This document shows, piece after piece, positions 32,285 through 44,076 of a DNA stretch of 64,000 nt; the first letter of the stretch is position 1; each line of letters opens with the position of its first letter. The notes under the pieces were generated by a model. That model saw only the letters and a program-made list of their open reading frames with translations. It was not told where the DNA came from and searched no databases. Where the stretch lies: assembly GCA_027475525.1 (NCBI GenBank), contig JAMWFC010000054.1, positions 310,001-374,000 on the forward strand. Direction: 5' to 3'. Source of the DNA: Macrolepiota albuminosa. Its lineage: Eukaryota; Basidiomycota; Agaricomycetes; Agaricales; Agaricaceae. The position numbers and the translations under genes are program-made.

Positions 32285-35271
32285 CTAATAGCCGATTTGT
32301 AACAACTGTTGCGCCGCCAGATGCATCCTTTCCAGCTTCTTCGTGAGCTCTTCTCTGCGTACCGCGATGGCCACGTTTTCCTGCGCATACCCTCTACAAA
32401 TTTGATCGCCATTTTTCGCATTAATCCCAAGGCCCATGTTCAAGGTCTCCAGGGCGTTACGCTCGATGCCCCAGATGAGTTCGTAGTCAATTGCGAGGGG
32501 CACGTTGTCCGCGAAGCGTTTGTAAGCAACTAAGTTTGAGAAACACGAAGTCTTGTCAGCCATTGATACATCAATGCACATGACTAGTAGATAAGAATAT
32601 ACCTTGGAAGTAGGCACGGACATCCGCCATAATAATCAACGCTGGCTCCATCTCGTCAGACTCTATAAGCCTTGTGAGTGTCTCGGGCTTGACACCCGTG
32701 ATCCCTACTTCAACAAGACCCGCCAACACTTTCGCAATACCGTATGGCAATTCCACGTGTGAATTTTTATGATGATGTACCACAGGTGGACTCGGAACCT
32801 TGTATTGCTCAATAGCGGCTGTCAGTTGGGAATTTCGGTCTTTCTCCCTGGCAGACCGGTAATGTGTCAAAAACTTGTCTTTGTAGTCGGCAAAGTAGTG
32901 TGTGTTCAATGAGAATGGACGGTCTTCAAGTTTCATAAGCCAATCGATACGTTCTTCAGCGCGTTCCATACATTTGTTGATGTGGTCCTGAAGTATAATC
33001 CTGACTCGTCCACAGATAAGTGAGGATGCGGTCTGAGAAAAAAGTAGGAAACTGACTTGACACGCTGAGCGAGTTGACCTTGACCGAAGGCTCCCAGATG
33101 GACTTTGATGAGCCTATGTACGTATTTACCAAGAATATTGTAAACATCACGGCATAGCGCTTGTGCTGGAACATGCCATTGCTTGATGATGGCCCTGATG
33201 AACGTCTCTTGCACAACGAAAGGGTAGGACCCTGGGAGCTCGCGCGTACGAGCTCTGTTGAAAATTGTACTCAGGAGTTCAAGTTCTACAGACAAAGGTA
33301 CTTACTCGTTCGCCTTTTCCATAACTTCGTCAATATAAATGACACCTGTCCTCAAAGCATCATCTAGATGAGGAATCGAGGGGCTACGAGGCGTCGGGTC
33401 CTCCTGCGGGTAAAATTCGTCACCAAAGACAGAGTCAATAGTTTCATGGACGATCGGAAGCTCTTCCTTTCCTTCCTCGCTAAGAAGAAACGCCGCCTGG
33501 TCGAGCTTCTGCTTCTTTTTAGCATGCACCCTCTTGAAGGGTTGGAATTCAGGCGCGGTCATCCTAATGGCTCGCCGAAATTTATCATGCGCAGGACGTA
33601 TGATTTGCAGAAGCCCAGCCTCAGACACGCCTTCAACTTGTCTGGAAAGGTCTCGAACGAAGTCATGCAAGAGGCTGGCAATCTCGTTGCGCGGATCTGA
33701 GGACGGAGCTTTGGGTAAGCTGTGAAGCGCATCGCGAGTAGCAATAATCGACTTTTCAATTTCGTCCTGTATCTCTGGAAGTCTATGATCAAGAACGTGT
33801 GAGAAACGGCATCAATGAGGGCAGATCAGCGACTCACCTCTTCGAGATTAGATCGGACAACAAAACGCTCAACCTTTCCACAAGGTTACTCGTACAAAGG
33901 TACTTTTTGTACATCTCATCCATATCCGACCACACTGCTGTATACGCGAAAAACTCCTCTTCATTCTTGCGCGCCTTTTCCCAGGTCGTACCAGCAGCAA
34001 TCTCTGCAGAGCTCGGCTGTTTGACGCAGAACCACCCGTTTTCAAGGGGTTCTTTCATGTTGTGGAGGATACTTATCCAGTTTTGCTCCTCGCCTGTAGG
34101 GATGCGGTCGGGTTTCGTGAGGACGCCTGAAATAAGTATCAAAGGATACTTATCCAGTTTTGCTCCTCGCCTGTAGGGATGCGGTCGGGTTTCGTGAGGA
34201 CGCCTGAAATAAGTATCAATAAATAAGTAAAGTGATGTCGAGCTTGAAAAGAGATCTTACGTACCGACAGTCCGTTTTCCTTCTGGATCATAAAGCTTTG
34301 CCATCTCTTGCGCACCTTGGTTTTGAAAATCGGCTGCGAAAATTTAATCGTTGTCGGTCAGATTGATGAGAACCTCTTGATAGAAAAAAATATCTACTCT
34401 CGCATGCCACAGTCAAGAGAATGATACAGCTGGGTCTTTTGATGTATGTAGCGACCAGGTTTTTGACAAGATCAATGTCATTGGTATTTCCGGCTGACCC
34501 GACACCGGCGATAAGGCCTACAGATATAAAAATCAGGATGGAGTAATACGGAACACTCGACGCTTACCAGGAAGATCACAAAACGAGAGATCTGCGACAT
34601 CGGGCCCACTGATCTGGAGCGATACAAAACAGCTGGAAAAGCTCAACTCCAGGTTCGCTCCGTGGTCATCGCCAGTCAAGAAGTATCGTGCACCGTGAGC
34701 ATTCCGGATTGTGGGGTTCAAGATAGCCCATTGTGCCCTCCTGATACGATCTTCCACTTCTGACTTGTTCGTGATGACATCCCCGAATTTCTCTGTTTTC
34801 ATTTTACCATTATCGGAGATGCGAAGGGAGACAGTACATTTCCATGCACCGCTAGAGCGGGAGAGTCGGCATTCTGTAGGGCACCTATATCAAGATAATT
34901 ATGTCAATCGAAAACTGAGCAAATGTGCAGAAGACGATAGATCATGTGCTTACCGAGTACACGTTCCGGCTGCACGAGGTAAAGTGATACCGGAAATACT
35001 CTCGATTAAAGAGGACTTTCCGGCGCTCTGTGAACCAATGACAGCAATCTGAGGCAGATCTATATCGACTTCAACGCTGAAGCACTCTCAATTATCACTT
35101 CAAAAGCCATGGATGAAAGATATACCCAGTACTGTGCAGACGGTTTACCAGGTCCAGCATCTGGCGACTGGTTTGTGAATGTACGGGGTTGGAAAGTCCA
35201 ATCCCTTGAACCGGAGGAGTCGAAAGGTCCGACATAGATGTCGGCATAGATGAGAGGTCATAAGAACCCAT
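32285..35271 (-). CDS. Dynamin-like GTPase, copy 1
   Basis: A multi-exon gene of about 700-750 residues starting [20 protein letters not shown] at 35271. The GTPase domain has the P-loop [17 protein letters not shown] (about 35041-35000), [11 protein letters not shown] with the switch-I Thr, then [16 protein letters not shown] (about 34570) and [11 protein letters not shown] (about 34120). The stalk region includes [20 protein letters not shown] and a long helical stretch with [20 protein letters not shown]. The C-terminal GTPase effector domain ends [20 protein letters not shown]. No pleckstrin-homology domain was seen, so it is closer to Vps1/Mx-type fungal dynamins, which remodel membranes, than to classical dynamin. 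It is a close tandem paralogue of 37083-39941. The 77-bp duplication at 34066-34219 doubles an intron end and exon start. Confidence 0.88.
34066..34219. repeat. Exact 77-bp tandem duplication (site 4)
   Basis: Bases 34066-34142 recur at 34143-34219 without mismatch, with differing flanks. The unit spans a splice acceptor and the TKPD-encoding exon start of dynamin copy 1. The paralogue at 38571-38930 has the unit only once. Confidence 0.95.
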
Positions 35272-37082
35272 TGTAGTCTCAAGTACACAGTCGAGAAGAA
35301 AGGGTAGCGATACCCGCAAGCAGTCGAGGTTTTTATGCTCTGGTACTTTGTTTGTGCAAATGCGGGATTAACACGACAAAGCTTCGATTGACGTCTGAGC
35401 TGATAGTATTGAAGTTATCTAGTGTAAGACGCGTGTCCAGGCCCTTCAGCTGCTTCGACTAGTTACGGTGAAAAAGCGGAAGGGTCAAGATACGGGACGA
35501 CTCAGATACAGTGCGACATATTATAATGGTTTTTTGCAATGGCATGACGTAAGTATGTGAATTTGTACGTACTTTTTAGACACTATCAATCTCGGGTCTT
35601 TCCGTTGACATTTTTAGCCGCCAATGAGACGCACTTCTTGGGCGCTTGTTTCAAACTGGATTTAGGTCAGGACTGCTCCGAACTCCAAAAAGAGTCGTGG
35701 ATCTGGCTATTCCAATGCAAGGCGGCATCTCCACCACGTCTGAATATGCTTTCAGGTTCTTGACGTTGTTAGTGGCTTAGTGAAGGTTGTCGTGAGTCCA
35801 ATATACTTTATTATGTTTTTCACCCCTTCCCCAAAGGATCCTCCTACACGCTTTAACCTATCAGCGCCTGTTACAACTACCCGGAAGCCATAATGTACCG
35901 CATATGGCTGGCACTCTATCTTCAATCAACTTCGAGCTTATGGTTTATGTTTTCCTATTCAAACGTCAGACAAGTCACAATTTTTGAGTATACAACAAGA
36001 CAGCCTGAGGGTTACCATGCATTGCAGTCCTTCTCCCCTGTGTCTATCGGCTCAGCGATCAAGCTATATCTTCAGAAGTGACAGTTACTTCGACTTATGC
36101 CAAGGCTCAGAGAACTTTGATGGTGGTAAGTACTCCTCTATCTCTCATCCAGGAGTAATATTTGACGTGCGGATCATCGCAATGCAACCCGCAGAGCCCA
36201 TGCAGCAGTTTTTAAGTGCCCGTCAAGCCAAGCTGATATCCCTAGGAATTGCCAAGATCGATCCGCAAAGTTAAATGCTAATCCAGCCTGATTTGAACTC
36301 AACGATGGCTTTGGAACTTGCCGATACCTGTGTTTTTCACAGTCCCCAAAACTAGAGAATTAATCAGTATTATATGTATGTGAGATATATCTGATTCCAC
36401 CAATTTCATGGCGGAAGCTCGCAATGATGCTACAACTCCGGCGTCTTTGCTCAGCCTCTTGTTAATTCTTTCCCGAGATTTAGAATCATAGTCAGTCTTA
36501 GTGACGATCTATTTTTGATCTAAGCTTTTTTTAGCAAGGACGTGGCCAAAAACACTCCACAAATCGGCCCGCAGTTCATCGAGGTCTTACCAGTCCCAGC
36601 TTGGGTTACTATCTTACTGATTTCTACTTACGTAGATTTGATAGATAAGGTAGTGGTGGGTGGGTACGCGAGACAAAAAATTCGAATCGCTTGTTAACTG
36701 AGTAGGGAACCATTATCGAAGAGGTCCCTCGACTCGCCTGGAGAGGAAACTGTTGTAGGAGGTCCCTGAGACCTGACCTCAGAGGTTTCCCTCTCCAGGT
36801 TCGCGATCCACGTGAGAGTTCTTACGCGATCTCAAATTCCTTCATTGGTCTCGTAAAAACTTCCCATTTGACTATGATACTTACAATGTATCTACCGCAG
36901 TGATAGATCCAGTCCAAATTTATTGGTTGAGTTTGTTGTAAGCATACGACAATTTCCCTTTGACCTCCCAACAGGTAAGAATGGCATATATCATCAAAAT
37001 AAAGGGGCATACTCGCAACGCAACAAGATTTGTAAAACAAAAGCAGGAAAGATCAAGCATGGTCGCACATTACATGTATGAA
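35272..37082. other. Intergenic region between dynamin genes
   Basis: No gene was recognised. It holds the promoter side of dynamin copy 1 and the 3' side of copy 2. A hairpin-forming inverted repeat lies at 36737-36799. Confidence 0.5.
36737..36799. repeat. Inverted repeat, possible small hairpin element
   Basis: The arm CCTGGAGAGGAAAC at 36737 faces GTTTCCCTCTCCAGG ending at 36799, about 35 bases apart. The loop contains a second short mirror, CCTGAG...CTCAG. It may be a tiny MITE or chance. Confidence 0.55.
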
Positions 37083-39941
37083 CTAAAACCCAATCTGAAG
37101 CAGCTGCTGCCTTGCCAGATCCATCCTCTCTAGCTTCTTCGTAAGCTCCTCTCTACGTACAGCAATAGTCGCATTTTCCTGTGCAAGTTCTTTGCAAATC
37201 CGATCACCATGGTCGCTATTGACTCCAAGGCCCTTGCTCAACGTCTCTAGGACATTTCGTTCAACACCCCATACGAGCTCGTAGTCGACGGCAAGGGGAA
37301 CATTGTCCGCAAAGCGCTTGTAAGCGACTAGAGTTTGAAGAAGATCAGCCATGAAGTCTTGTCATCGAAGTTCCCAAAATCTATACGTACCTTGAAAATA
37401 GGCACGTACATCTGCCATAATACCTAGCGCCGGCTCCACCCCATCGGGTTCAATAAGTTTTGCGAGCGCCTCCGGCCTGACACCCACAATTCCCATCTCG
37501 ATAAGACCTGCCAACACTTTCTCAATCCCTGTTGGAACCGATGGTACATGCGAACTCCCAGAACCCGGAGCCGGGCTATATTGTTGAATTGCAGCCATCA
37601 GTTTAGGGTTTCTGTCCTTCTCTCTCGCTGTCCGGTAATGATCGAGAAATTTATCCTTGTAGTCAGCAAGGTAGTGTGTGTTGAGGGAGAAGGGGCGATC
37701 TTCGAGTTTCATGAGCCAGTCAATACGTTCTTGGGCATGTTCCATGCATTTACTGAGGTGGTCGTGAAGGAGAACTCTGAATCATACAACGGGGGTGAGG
37801 ATGCGCTCTGATAAAAAAAAGTAGAATACTGACTTGACACGTTGAGCAAGTTGTCCTTGACCGAAAGACTCTAGATGACATTGAATTAATCCTTGTACAT
37901 GTTCACTAAGCTTCTGATAAACAACTCGACAGAGTTCTTGGGCTGGCGTGCGCCATTTTTGGATAATGGCTCTGATATAGGTCTCCTGCACAACAAAGGG
38001 ATAGTTCCCAGGAAGCTCGCGTGTACGGGCGCTGTCGAAAGTTGTATCAGTGAGAATTACTAGTATACAATGTCGGCGAAGGAAGCAACGTACTCGTTTG
38101 CTCTTTGCATAACTTCATCAATGTAAATGGCATTTGGGTTTGGGATACACACAGGCTTCAGACCCATACCATCGAACGATCTGTTGTTGTCGGAAGTAGC
38201 GGTTTCATCAAGAATCACGAAATCATCATGTCCTTCCTCGCTCAGAAGGAACTTCGCCTTTTCAATCTTCTTCTTTTTCGCAAACCTCCTTTCAAAAGGT
38301 TGGAAGTCAGGCGCCGTCATTCTGATGGCACTCCTGAAAGAATCTTGTGCGGGTCGAATAGCCTGAAGGATTCCGTTTTCCGGAACGCCCTCCACATGTT
38401 TGGAGACGTCCCGAACGAAAAGATGCAAGAGATTAGCGATCTCGTTACGGGGATCGGAAGAAGGAGGTTTAGGAAGACTGTGAAGGGCGTCGCGAGCTGC
38501 AATGATGGACTTTTCAACTTCATCCTGTATCTCGGGAAGTCTAACGTTGAATACCACATGAGAAACAGCGTCATTGAGGCAAGTTAGTGACCCACCTTTT
38601 CGAGATAAGGTCCGACAACAAAGCACTTAACCTCTCCACAAGATTCCTCGTACAAAGGTACTTCTTATACATCTCATCTAAATCCGACCACACTGCTGTT
38701 GACGCGAAAAACTCGTCTTCATTCTTGCGTGCCTTTTCCCAAGTCGTACCGACAGCGATCTCTGCAGAGCTCGGCTGCTTGACGCAGTACCACCCATTCT
38801 GAAGTGGTTCTTTTATGTTGCGGAGGATACCGATCCAGTTTTGCTCTTCGCCTGTAGGGATACGGTCTGGTTTTGTGAGGACGCCTGACATAGATATCGA
38901 TAAGTAAAGTAATGTTAAACATGGAAACAAATCTCACGTACCGACAGTCCGTTTTCCTTCTGGATCGTAGAGCTTTGCTATCTCTTGAGCACCTTGGTTT
39001 TGGAAGTCGGCTATTAACATTGAGATTTGTCGATCAGAAATAAAGTAACCTAACGAGAGGTGGAAAACCTTACTCTCGCAAGCCACGGTCAACAAAATGA
39101 TACAGCTGGGTCGTTTAATATATGTAGCAACCAGGTTTCTGACGAGATCAATGTCACTTGTATTTCCGGCTGACCCAACGCCAGCGATAAGACCTACGGA
39201 AGTAACTATCAGGGACGCGCCATCCAGAACACTCGACGCTTACCAGGAAGATCACAAAACGACAGATCTGCAACATCGGGCCCACTGATCTGGAGCGAAA
39301 CAAAACAGTTAGAAAAGCTCAGCTCCAGGTTCACTCCGTGGTCATCGCCATTCAAGAAGTGTCGTGCACCATGAGCATTCCGAATTGTGGGGTTCAAGAT
39401 AGCCCATTGTGCCCTCCTGATACGATCTTCCACTTCTGACTTGTTCGTGATGACATCCCCGAATTTCTCTGTTTTCATTTTACCATTGTCGAGGATGCGA
39501 AGGGAGACGATACATTTCCATGTATCGTTGGAGCGGGAGAGTCGGCATTCTGTTGGGCACCTATTATTGAGATGATCTCAATGAGAATCTGAATAAATGT
39601 ATAGATATACCATAGACTTACCGAGTACACGTTCCGGCTGCACGAGGCAAAGTGATACCGGAGATGCTCTCGATCAATGAGGACTTTCCAGCGCTTTGTG
39701 AACCAATGACAGCAATTTGAGGGAGATCTATATCGACTTCAACGCTGAAGCATTTTTAATTACACCTCAAAAGCCATGGATGAAAGATATACCCAGTACT
39801 GTGCAGACGGTTTACGAGGTCCAGCATCTGGCGACTGGTTTGTGAATGTATCGGGTTAGAGAGTCCAAGCCCAGAGGAGTGAGCAGGAGTGGAGAGGCCT
39901 GACATAGATGTCGGAGTGGATGAGAGTCCGTCAGAATCCAT
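37083..39941 (-). CDS. Dynamin-like GTPase, copy 2
   Basis: It is a tandem paralogue of the gene at 32285-35271, in the same orientation and with the same intron layout. It starts [20 protein letters not shown] at 39941. After an intron, [20 protein letters not shown] gives the P-loop near 39710-39680. DLSFCDLPG is near 39245 and [11 protein letters not shown] near 38875. The stalk and effector regions follow, ending [20 protein letters not shown] and a stop at 37083. All four G motifs are present and no lesion was found. Divergence from copy 1 is concentrated in the N-terminal tail and in a Pro/Ser/Gly-rich loop near 37560. Like copy 1 it probably acts in membrane fission or tubulation; the specific organelle is not shown by sequence. 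Confidence 0.88.
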
Positions 39942-40518
39942 TGCAATCTACCTAAGTGTATGGAGTGGAAAAGACAGGATAGGAAGATACCAGCAAGTAG
40001 GTGAGGTATTTATCCGTCATGCCGTGTTCATACAGCATGGTAAGTGCCCGCAGCTAAGGTTTGACAATACGAATATATCGCTCCATCCACTTGATTCTAG
40101 CGCCAGGGAAGCGTCAAGTGCAACGCATTATGCGTTAGGGTGAGCACAAGGTGAAGCGGATCTTAATGAGAAGCACTCAATATGTTCTATTTCGTACAGC
40201 AGCTTGGCTCATGTGTGATGAGATCATTCAATTTAGGCGCCCAAGTGCAGCTAGCGAGTAACCAATGTAGAGCTCGAAGCGTTGGCCAAACCCCACTTTT
40301 ATTAACAAAAGTAGGCCACTAGGTGACCTTGTACAAAAAGGGTCAATAATTGCAACTTGAAGAACACAAATATATCGTTTTGAGCGAGACTAGAGCGCTG
40401 GTGTAAGTATGTCAGGGAGATGTGACTAAAGTTTACAAGTTGATTTTTGATTTTTGTGACAAGGGCCGGGCCTCCGATCACGGTCGAACCCCGTCTGATT
40501 GTAATATGTACTTACTGT
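39942..40518. other. Promoter-side region of dynamin copy 2
   Basis: No gene was seen. Gypsy element B is inserted about 580 bp upstream of the dynamin start. Confidence 0.5.
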
Positions 40519-41437
40519 TGATACGAATGCCTCTAAATCGAGGCATAAGAAAGACAAGAAAGGCTCCCTAAAAACAAACAAACCAAACGGTTATCTGCTG
40601 AAAACTGTAAGCAGGCGTCGAAAACTGTAGACGCGGGAGCCTTCACCTCAAAAAAAAAAAGCCTCACGACGTGTAAAAACGACGAACCCAGCACGTAAAC
40701 AGCCAAGTAGAGATGCGCCGAATATCCGATCAAAGGGGATAGCCGACAGTGGCGGTGCTCGGCAGTCAGATCCGGCATCAACCATCAAAAAGAACTATCC
40801 CCGAGTGACGACGTACCATTGGAAACAACGATGAGCCTCGTCCTCAGCACCTCGACACGTTGTACCACGACCACGCAACCACGACAGGCCGCTCTGGCAA
40901 AAGAAGGAAGAAGGATAACCAAAGAGTTAGAAGGGTAGGAAGAGCCGAAGAAAAAGATGGACGAACCTTTAGCCACGACGCCAAGCGCCGGCACAAACAG
41001 CAACCGAGGTCCAGACCCGGTACAACGCTACGCCGAGCGCCAGTCGTGCGCACAACATAAAAATACACGAGGGATTCGACGGTCCGTGCGTCGAAGGAGG
41101 CAGTATAAAGAGGAGGGGAATTTGGGGGAGTCGGGCAAGCAACGCACTTGCCACGGCTCGGAGTCCCCAGGGAGCGGACATCTTAGGCCAGCCGCATAAT
41201 AGTTGACTTCGGGTTTTATTAGTAATTAATACTATTTGATTCCCAAATTTTAGTGTGAATTTTGATTTGCATTACAATTTTAAAATCAATAAAAATTATA
41301 ACAACACTACTTTACGGAGTGTGCGTGCGCGTAACTAAGCCCCACGATCTTAGTGAAGTTAAGTTGACTTATTTAAAAGTCTAGTCTTATTCCGTTAAGG
41401 CTACTTTACAATATAAGTAAACTTACATTTCGCATCA
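40519..41437 (+). repeat. 5' LTR of gypsy element B
   Basis: It matches 50095-51013 over 919 bp. It carries a TATA box at 41104 and an AATAAA at 41288. The candidate primer binding site TGGAGCCCACC starts three bases after the LTR end; the tRNA was not identified. Confidence 0.95.
41104..41109 (+). promoter_or_regulatory. TATA box in gypsy B 5' LTR
   Basis: TATAAA in the context CAGTATAAAGAGGAGG sits about 180 bases before AATAAA at 41288, the arrangement expected for U3-R of an LTR. It is repeated at 50680 in the 3' LTR. Confidence 0.6.
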
Positions 41438-41482
41438 TCTGGAGCCCACCGCGAGGGGGCTTTTGTTGCACAAACAAACACT

Positions 41483-43054
41483 TTGTCGGACTTCCATTTG
41501 GAGTCCAAAAACCCAAAAAGAAACATTAGTTTCGCACCGCCAGGTTCTTGGCCCGGCACGCCTAAGGTTACTACACCAAGGGCAAAAACCATTATTTCTC
41601 CCAGGAGAAGAGAAACTCGTGCATCCTCCAAGGGCACAGTTGCTAGTCTCCCGGATCCAGACGCTGTACTTCGTAAACGAAAACTTCGGACTGAGAAGTA
41701 CATGCCTACACCACAAACACCTAAGTCTTCATTGTCTGAGCCAACTAAGTTGACCAGCATTATGGAGCAACCCATGCGCTATAAAATGCCATTGCCTGAA
41801 AGTAGAGATGCACCTAAGTTCAGAAGCAGTGAGCCTGCTGAGGTTCACAGGTTTCTGCAGAGAATGCAGTCTCTATTCAATCATGCAGGCATTGTGGAGG
41901 ATGGAGAAAAGAAGAAGAGGTTATTAGAATATGTGGATGCAGAAACTGAGCAGGAATGGAGAGGTTTCGATAGTTTTGAGGATAGATATCCTTGGGCCAC
42001 CTTTATAAAGGAGGTTAAGGAATCATACCCTGAAGCTATGGATGAGGCAGGAAGCATGGCAAACCTGGATAGGATCTGTAGGGAGCATGCCAGGCTAAGC
42101 AGAGGGGATGCCCCTGAGCTGCACTCCTTAATCAGAAAATTCAGGGCTGAAGCCAAAAAGCTGGACAGTGTTGTAGGGAATGGGGTATTGGTGGATAAGT
42201 TTATGGGGTGTTTTACACCCACCCTGGCAGAGTTAGTGGAGGAGAGACTCATCCACAAACATGGCCATTACAGGGATCCTGCTCGTAATCGTCACAAGGA
42301 CAACAAATATGACTTGTCTGAAGTGATTGCAGTAGTGACAGCCCTAGTAGATGGGACAACTGTCAGGAAGACTAGGGGAGAAACCACCAACAGGGAGGTG
42401 GGTGGAGTAGTAGTGAAAAATGAGGAGGCAGAAGAAAGGATGGCTCATCTGCAAGACTCCATGGTTGCTATTGGGAAGCAGGTTGGCAGCATCCAAAGTG
42501 CTATGCAGGCTCTGCAAAATAGCCAACTGGACATAAGGAATGCCTTCCTAACTACCAAAAGCCACCATGGAGGGCAAACAGAGAGGCCTGCTCAGGCCAT
42601 GATGCCAACCCCTGGTGGAAGCACATACTGCTTCTACTGTTGGGGAACTGGTCATCGTATAGCTGAGTGTGAGCAGGTGAAATCAGATGTTCAAAAGGGA
42701 TGGGTGATACTAGTGGATGGAAGGACCAGGATGCCCAACAGAGCCCCTCTACCCAGAGAGCCATCAAGCATATCACCACATGATAGAGTAATGAAGTTAC
42801 ATGACTCTCAAGTGGGGTTGTACTTTGGCTGGGCTGAGGAAGCTCAAGACATCCCAACCTACTCTACTTACACCAATGCTGTAAGAGATACTAGGGATGA
42901 CATGTTGGAGCGCATCCAGCATGGAGAGGCAGACAGGCTAGGGGAACTGGAAAAAGGCTTTCAAAGACTGACAGAAGTCATGTCAGTCTTAGTCAACACC
43001 AGGCATGCTCCTAGTCCTGGTGAAGGACAACAAGGAGGGTCCAAGGATTTTTGA
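41483..43054 (+). CDS. Gypsy B Gag
   Basis: An open frame of 523 codons; the first ATG in frame is at 41702 (MPTPQTPKSSLSEP), so the real start may be there. The Gag core reads APKFRSSEPAEVHRFLQRMQ, LLEYVDAETEQEWRGF and GVLVDKFMGCF. A coiled-coil-like stretch follows (MAHLQDSMVAIGKQVGSIQS). A CCHC knuckle CFYCWGTGHRIAEC near 42640 binds the element RNA. The stop TGA at 43052-43054 overlaps the protease frame, which lies in the -1 frame, at a run of five T. Confidence 0.9.
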   Translation: MSDFHLESKNPKRNISFAPPGSWPGTPKVTTPRAKTIISPRRRETRASSKGTVASLPDPDAVLRKRKLRTEKYMPTPQTPKSSLSEPTKLTSIMEQPMRYKMPLPESRDAPKFRSSEPAEVHRFLQRMQSLFNHAGIVEDGEKKKRLLEYVDAETEQEWRGFDSFEDRYPWATFIKEVKESYPEAMDEAGSMANLDRICREHARLSRGDAPELHSLIRKFRAEAKKLDSVVGNGVLVDKFMGCFTPTLAELVEERLIHKHGHYRDPARNRHKDNKYDLSEVIAVVTALVDGTTVRKTRGETTNREVGGVVVKNEEAEERMAHLQDSMVAIGKQVGSIQSAMQALQNSQLDIRNAFLTTKSHHGGQTERPAQAMMPTPGGSTYCFYCWGTGHRIAECEQVKSDVQKGWVILVDGRTRMPNRAPLPREPSSISPHDRVMKLHDSQVGLYFGWAEEAQDIPTYSTYTNAVRDTRDDMLERIQHGEADRLGELEKGFQRLTEVMSVLVNTRHAPSPGEGQQGGSKDF

Positions 43055-44076
43055 GGAGCTCAAGGAAGGAAGTGAGGGAAGCTCCACCAGGGATACCCAC
43101 ATTTCCAGAGAGGCAGCCACAAAATTCCTGGAAAGAAAAGCTAACTTTGAGGATTCCACCCAAAGTGGCACCCAAGTTGGACTTACCTTTTGAAAAGGTG
43201 CCAGCTTTGAATGAGAGGCAGGAGGTACCAGTGCAGGACACTGGTAGGAGTTCCATTCAGGGAACTAGGAAGGAGCTGGAGAAGATGGTTGAGAAGCTGT
43301 GGGAGGTACCAGTGCCACTAACCACCAGAGAACTTCTGGATGTGGCACCTGGTTTGAGGGAGGTCATGGTACAAAAGTTGGTACCAAAGCCTCCCAGGCC
43401 TAAGGAACCCAATATTCCTAGGACAGCTACTCAACACCTGACAGCAGTGGAGAAAGAGCCTAACAAGGTAGATGTTAATGATCTACCTATGGCCACCTAC
43501 TTCATTGCAGATGGAACACAATCTGGCTTGCCTACTGGTGCAGTAGTGCACCAGGATTGTGTTGCCACTTACTTGGAAAATATCCCAACAGGAGAAAAGC
43601 CAGTAGTGGTATATGTAGCCAGGGAGTTGCAGGTTCTGAGATCTCTCAACCCAGTTGTCAATCAAAAGGGAAGAGCAGAGGCAATTCTAGATAGTGGATC
43701 TCAAATAGTCTGCATGGCTTTAAGAGAGGCTCTCAATCTAGGATTGACTTGGGATCCAGACATTAGGCTGAGGATGGAGAGTGCCAATCAGCAAGTGAAT
43801 GAATCTGTTGGTTTAGCACGTAATGTGCCATTCACTTTTGCAGAAGGGTTCACTATCTATCTACAAGTGCATATTTTTGAGAGTCCTGCTTATACTGTCT
43901 TATTGGGTCGTCCATTTGACACCTTGACAGAAAGCAACATTCAAAACTTGCAGGATGGCAGCGCCATCATCACCATTCGAGACCCTAATACAGGTCGTCG
44001 AACTGCCCTGCCTACTATTGAAAGAGGCAAAATGCCAAAGGCAGGGGCTGCTAGGGAGAGTGAAGCAAAATTTTGA
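43051..44076 (+). CDS. Gypsy B aspartic protease frame
   Basis: The frame opens in -1 relative to gag and has no ATG at its start, so it is expected to be made by frameshift or restart. The first 200 residues are Pro/Lys-rich linker. The protease core has AEAILDSGSQIVCMALREAL (catalytic Asp at 43690) and YTVLLGRPFDTL with the flap and second hydrophobic-Gly motif. It stops with TGA at 44074, again overlapping the next frame in -1. It would process the Gag-Pol particle proteins. Confidence 0.88.
   Translation: MRSSRKEVREAPPGIPTFPERQPQNSWKEKLTLRIPPKVAPKLDLPFEKVPALNERQEVPVQDTGRSSIQGTRKELEKMVEKLWEVPVPLTTRELLDVAPGLREVMVQKLVPKPPRPKEPNIPRTATQHLTAVEKEPNKVDVNDLPMATYFIADGTQSGLPTGAVVHQDCVATYLENIPTGEKPVVVYVARELQVLRSLNPVVNQKGRAEAILDSGSQIVCMALREALNLGLTWDPDIRLRMESANQQVNESVGLARNVPFTFAEGFTIYLQVHIFESPAYTVLLGRPFDTLTESNIQNLQDGSAIITIRDPNTGRRTALPTIERGKMPKAGAARESEAKF

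Noticed and set aside
40533..41199. Several open frames inside the gypsy B LTRs, seen again at 50109-50775
   Set aside because: They are repeated only because the LTR is repeated, overlap each other on both strands, and show no domain or signal.
43046..44076. Canonical -1 slippery heptamers (X XXY YYZ) at the gypsy B frame junctions
   Set aside because: Neither junction fits the strict heptamer in the zero frame; only a T-run slip or stop-restart remains possible.
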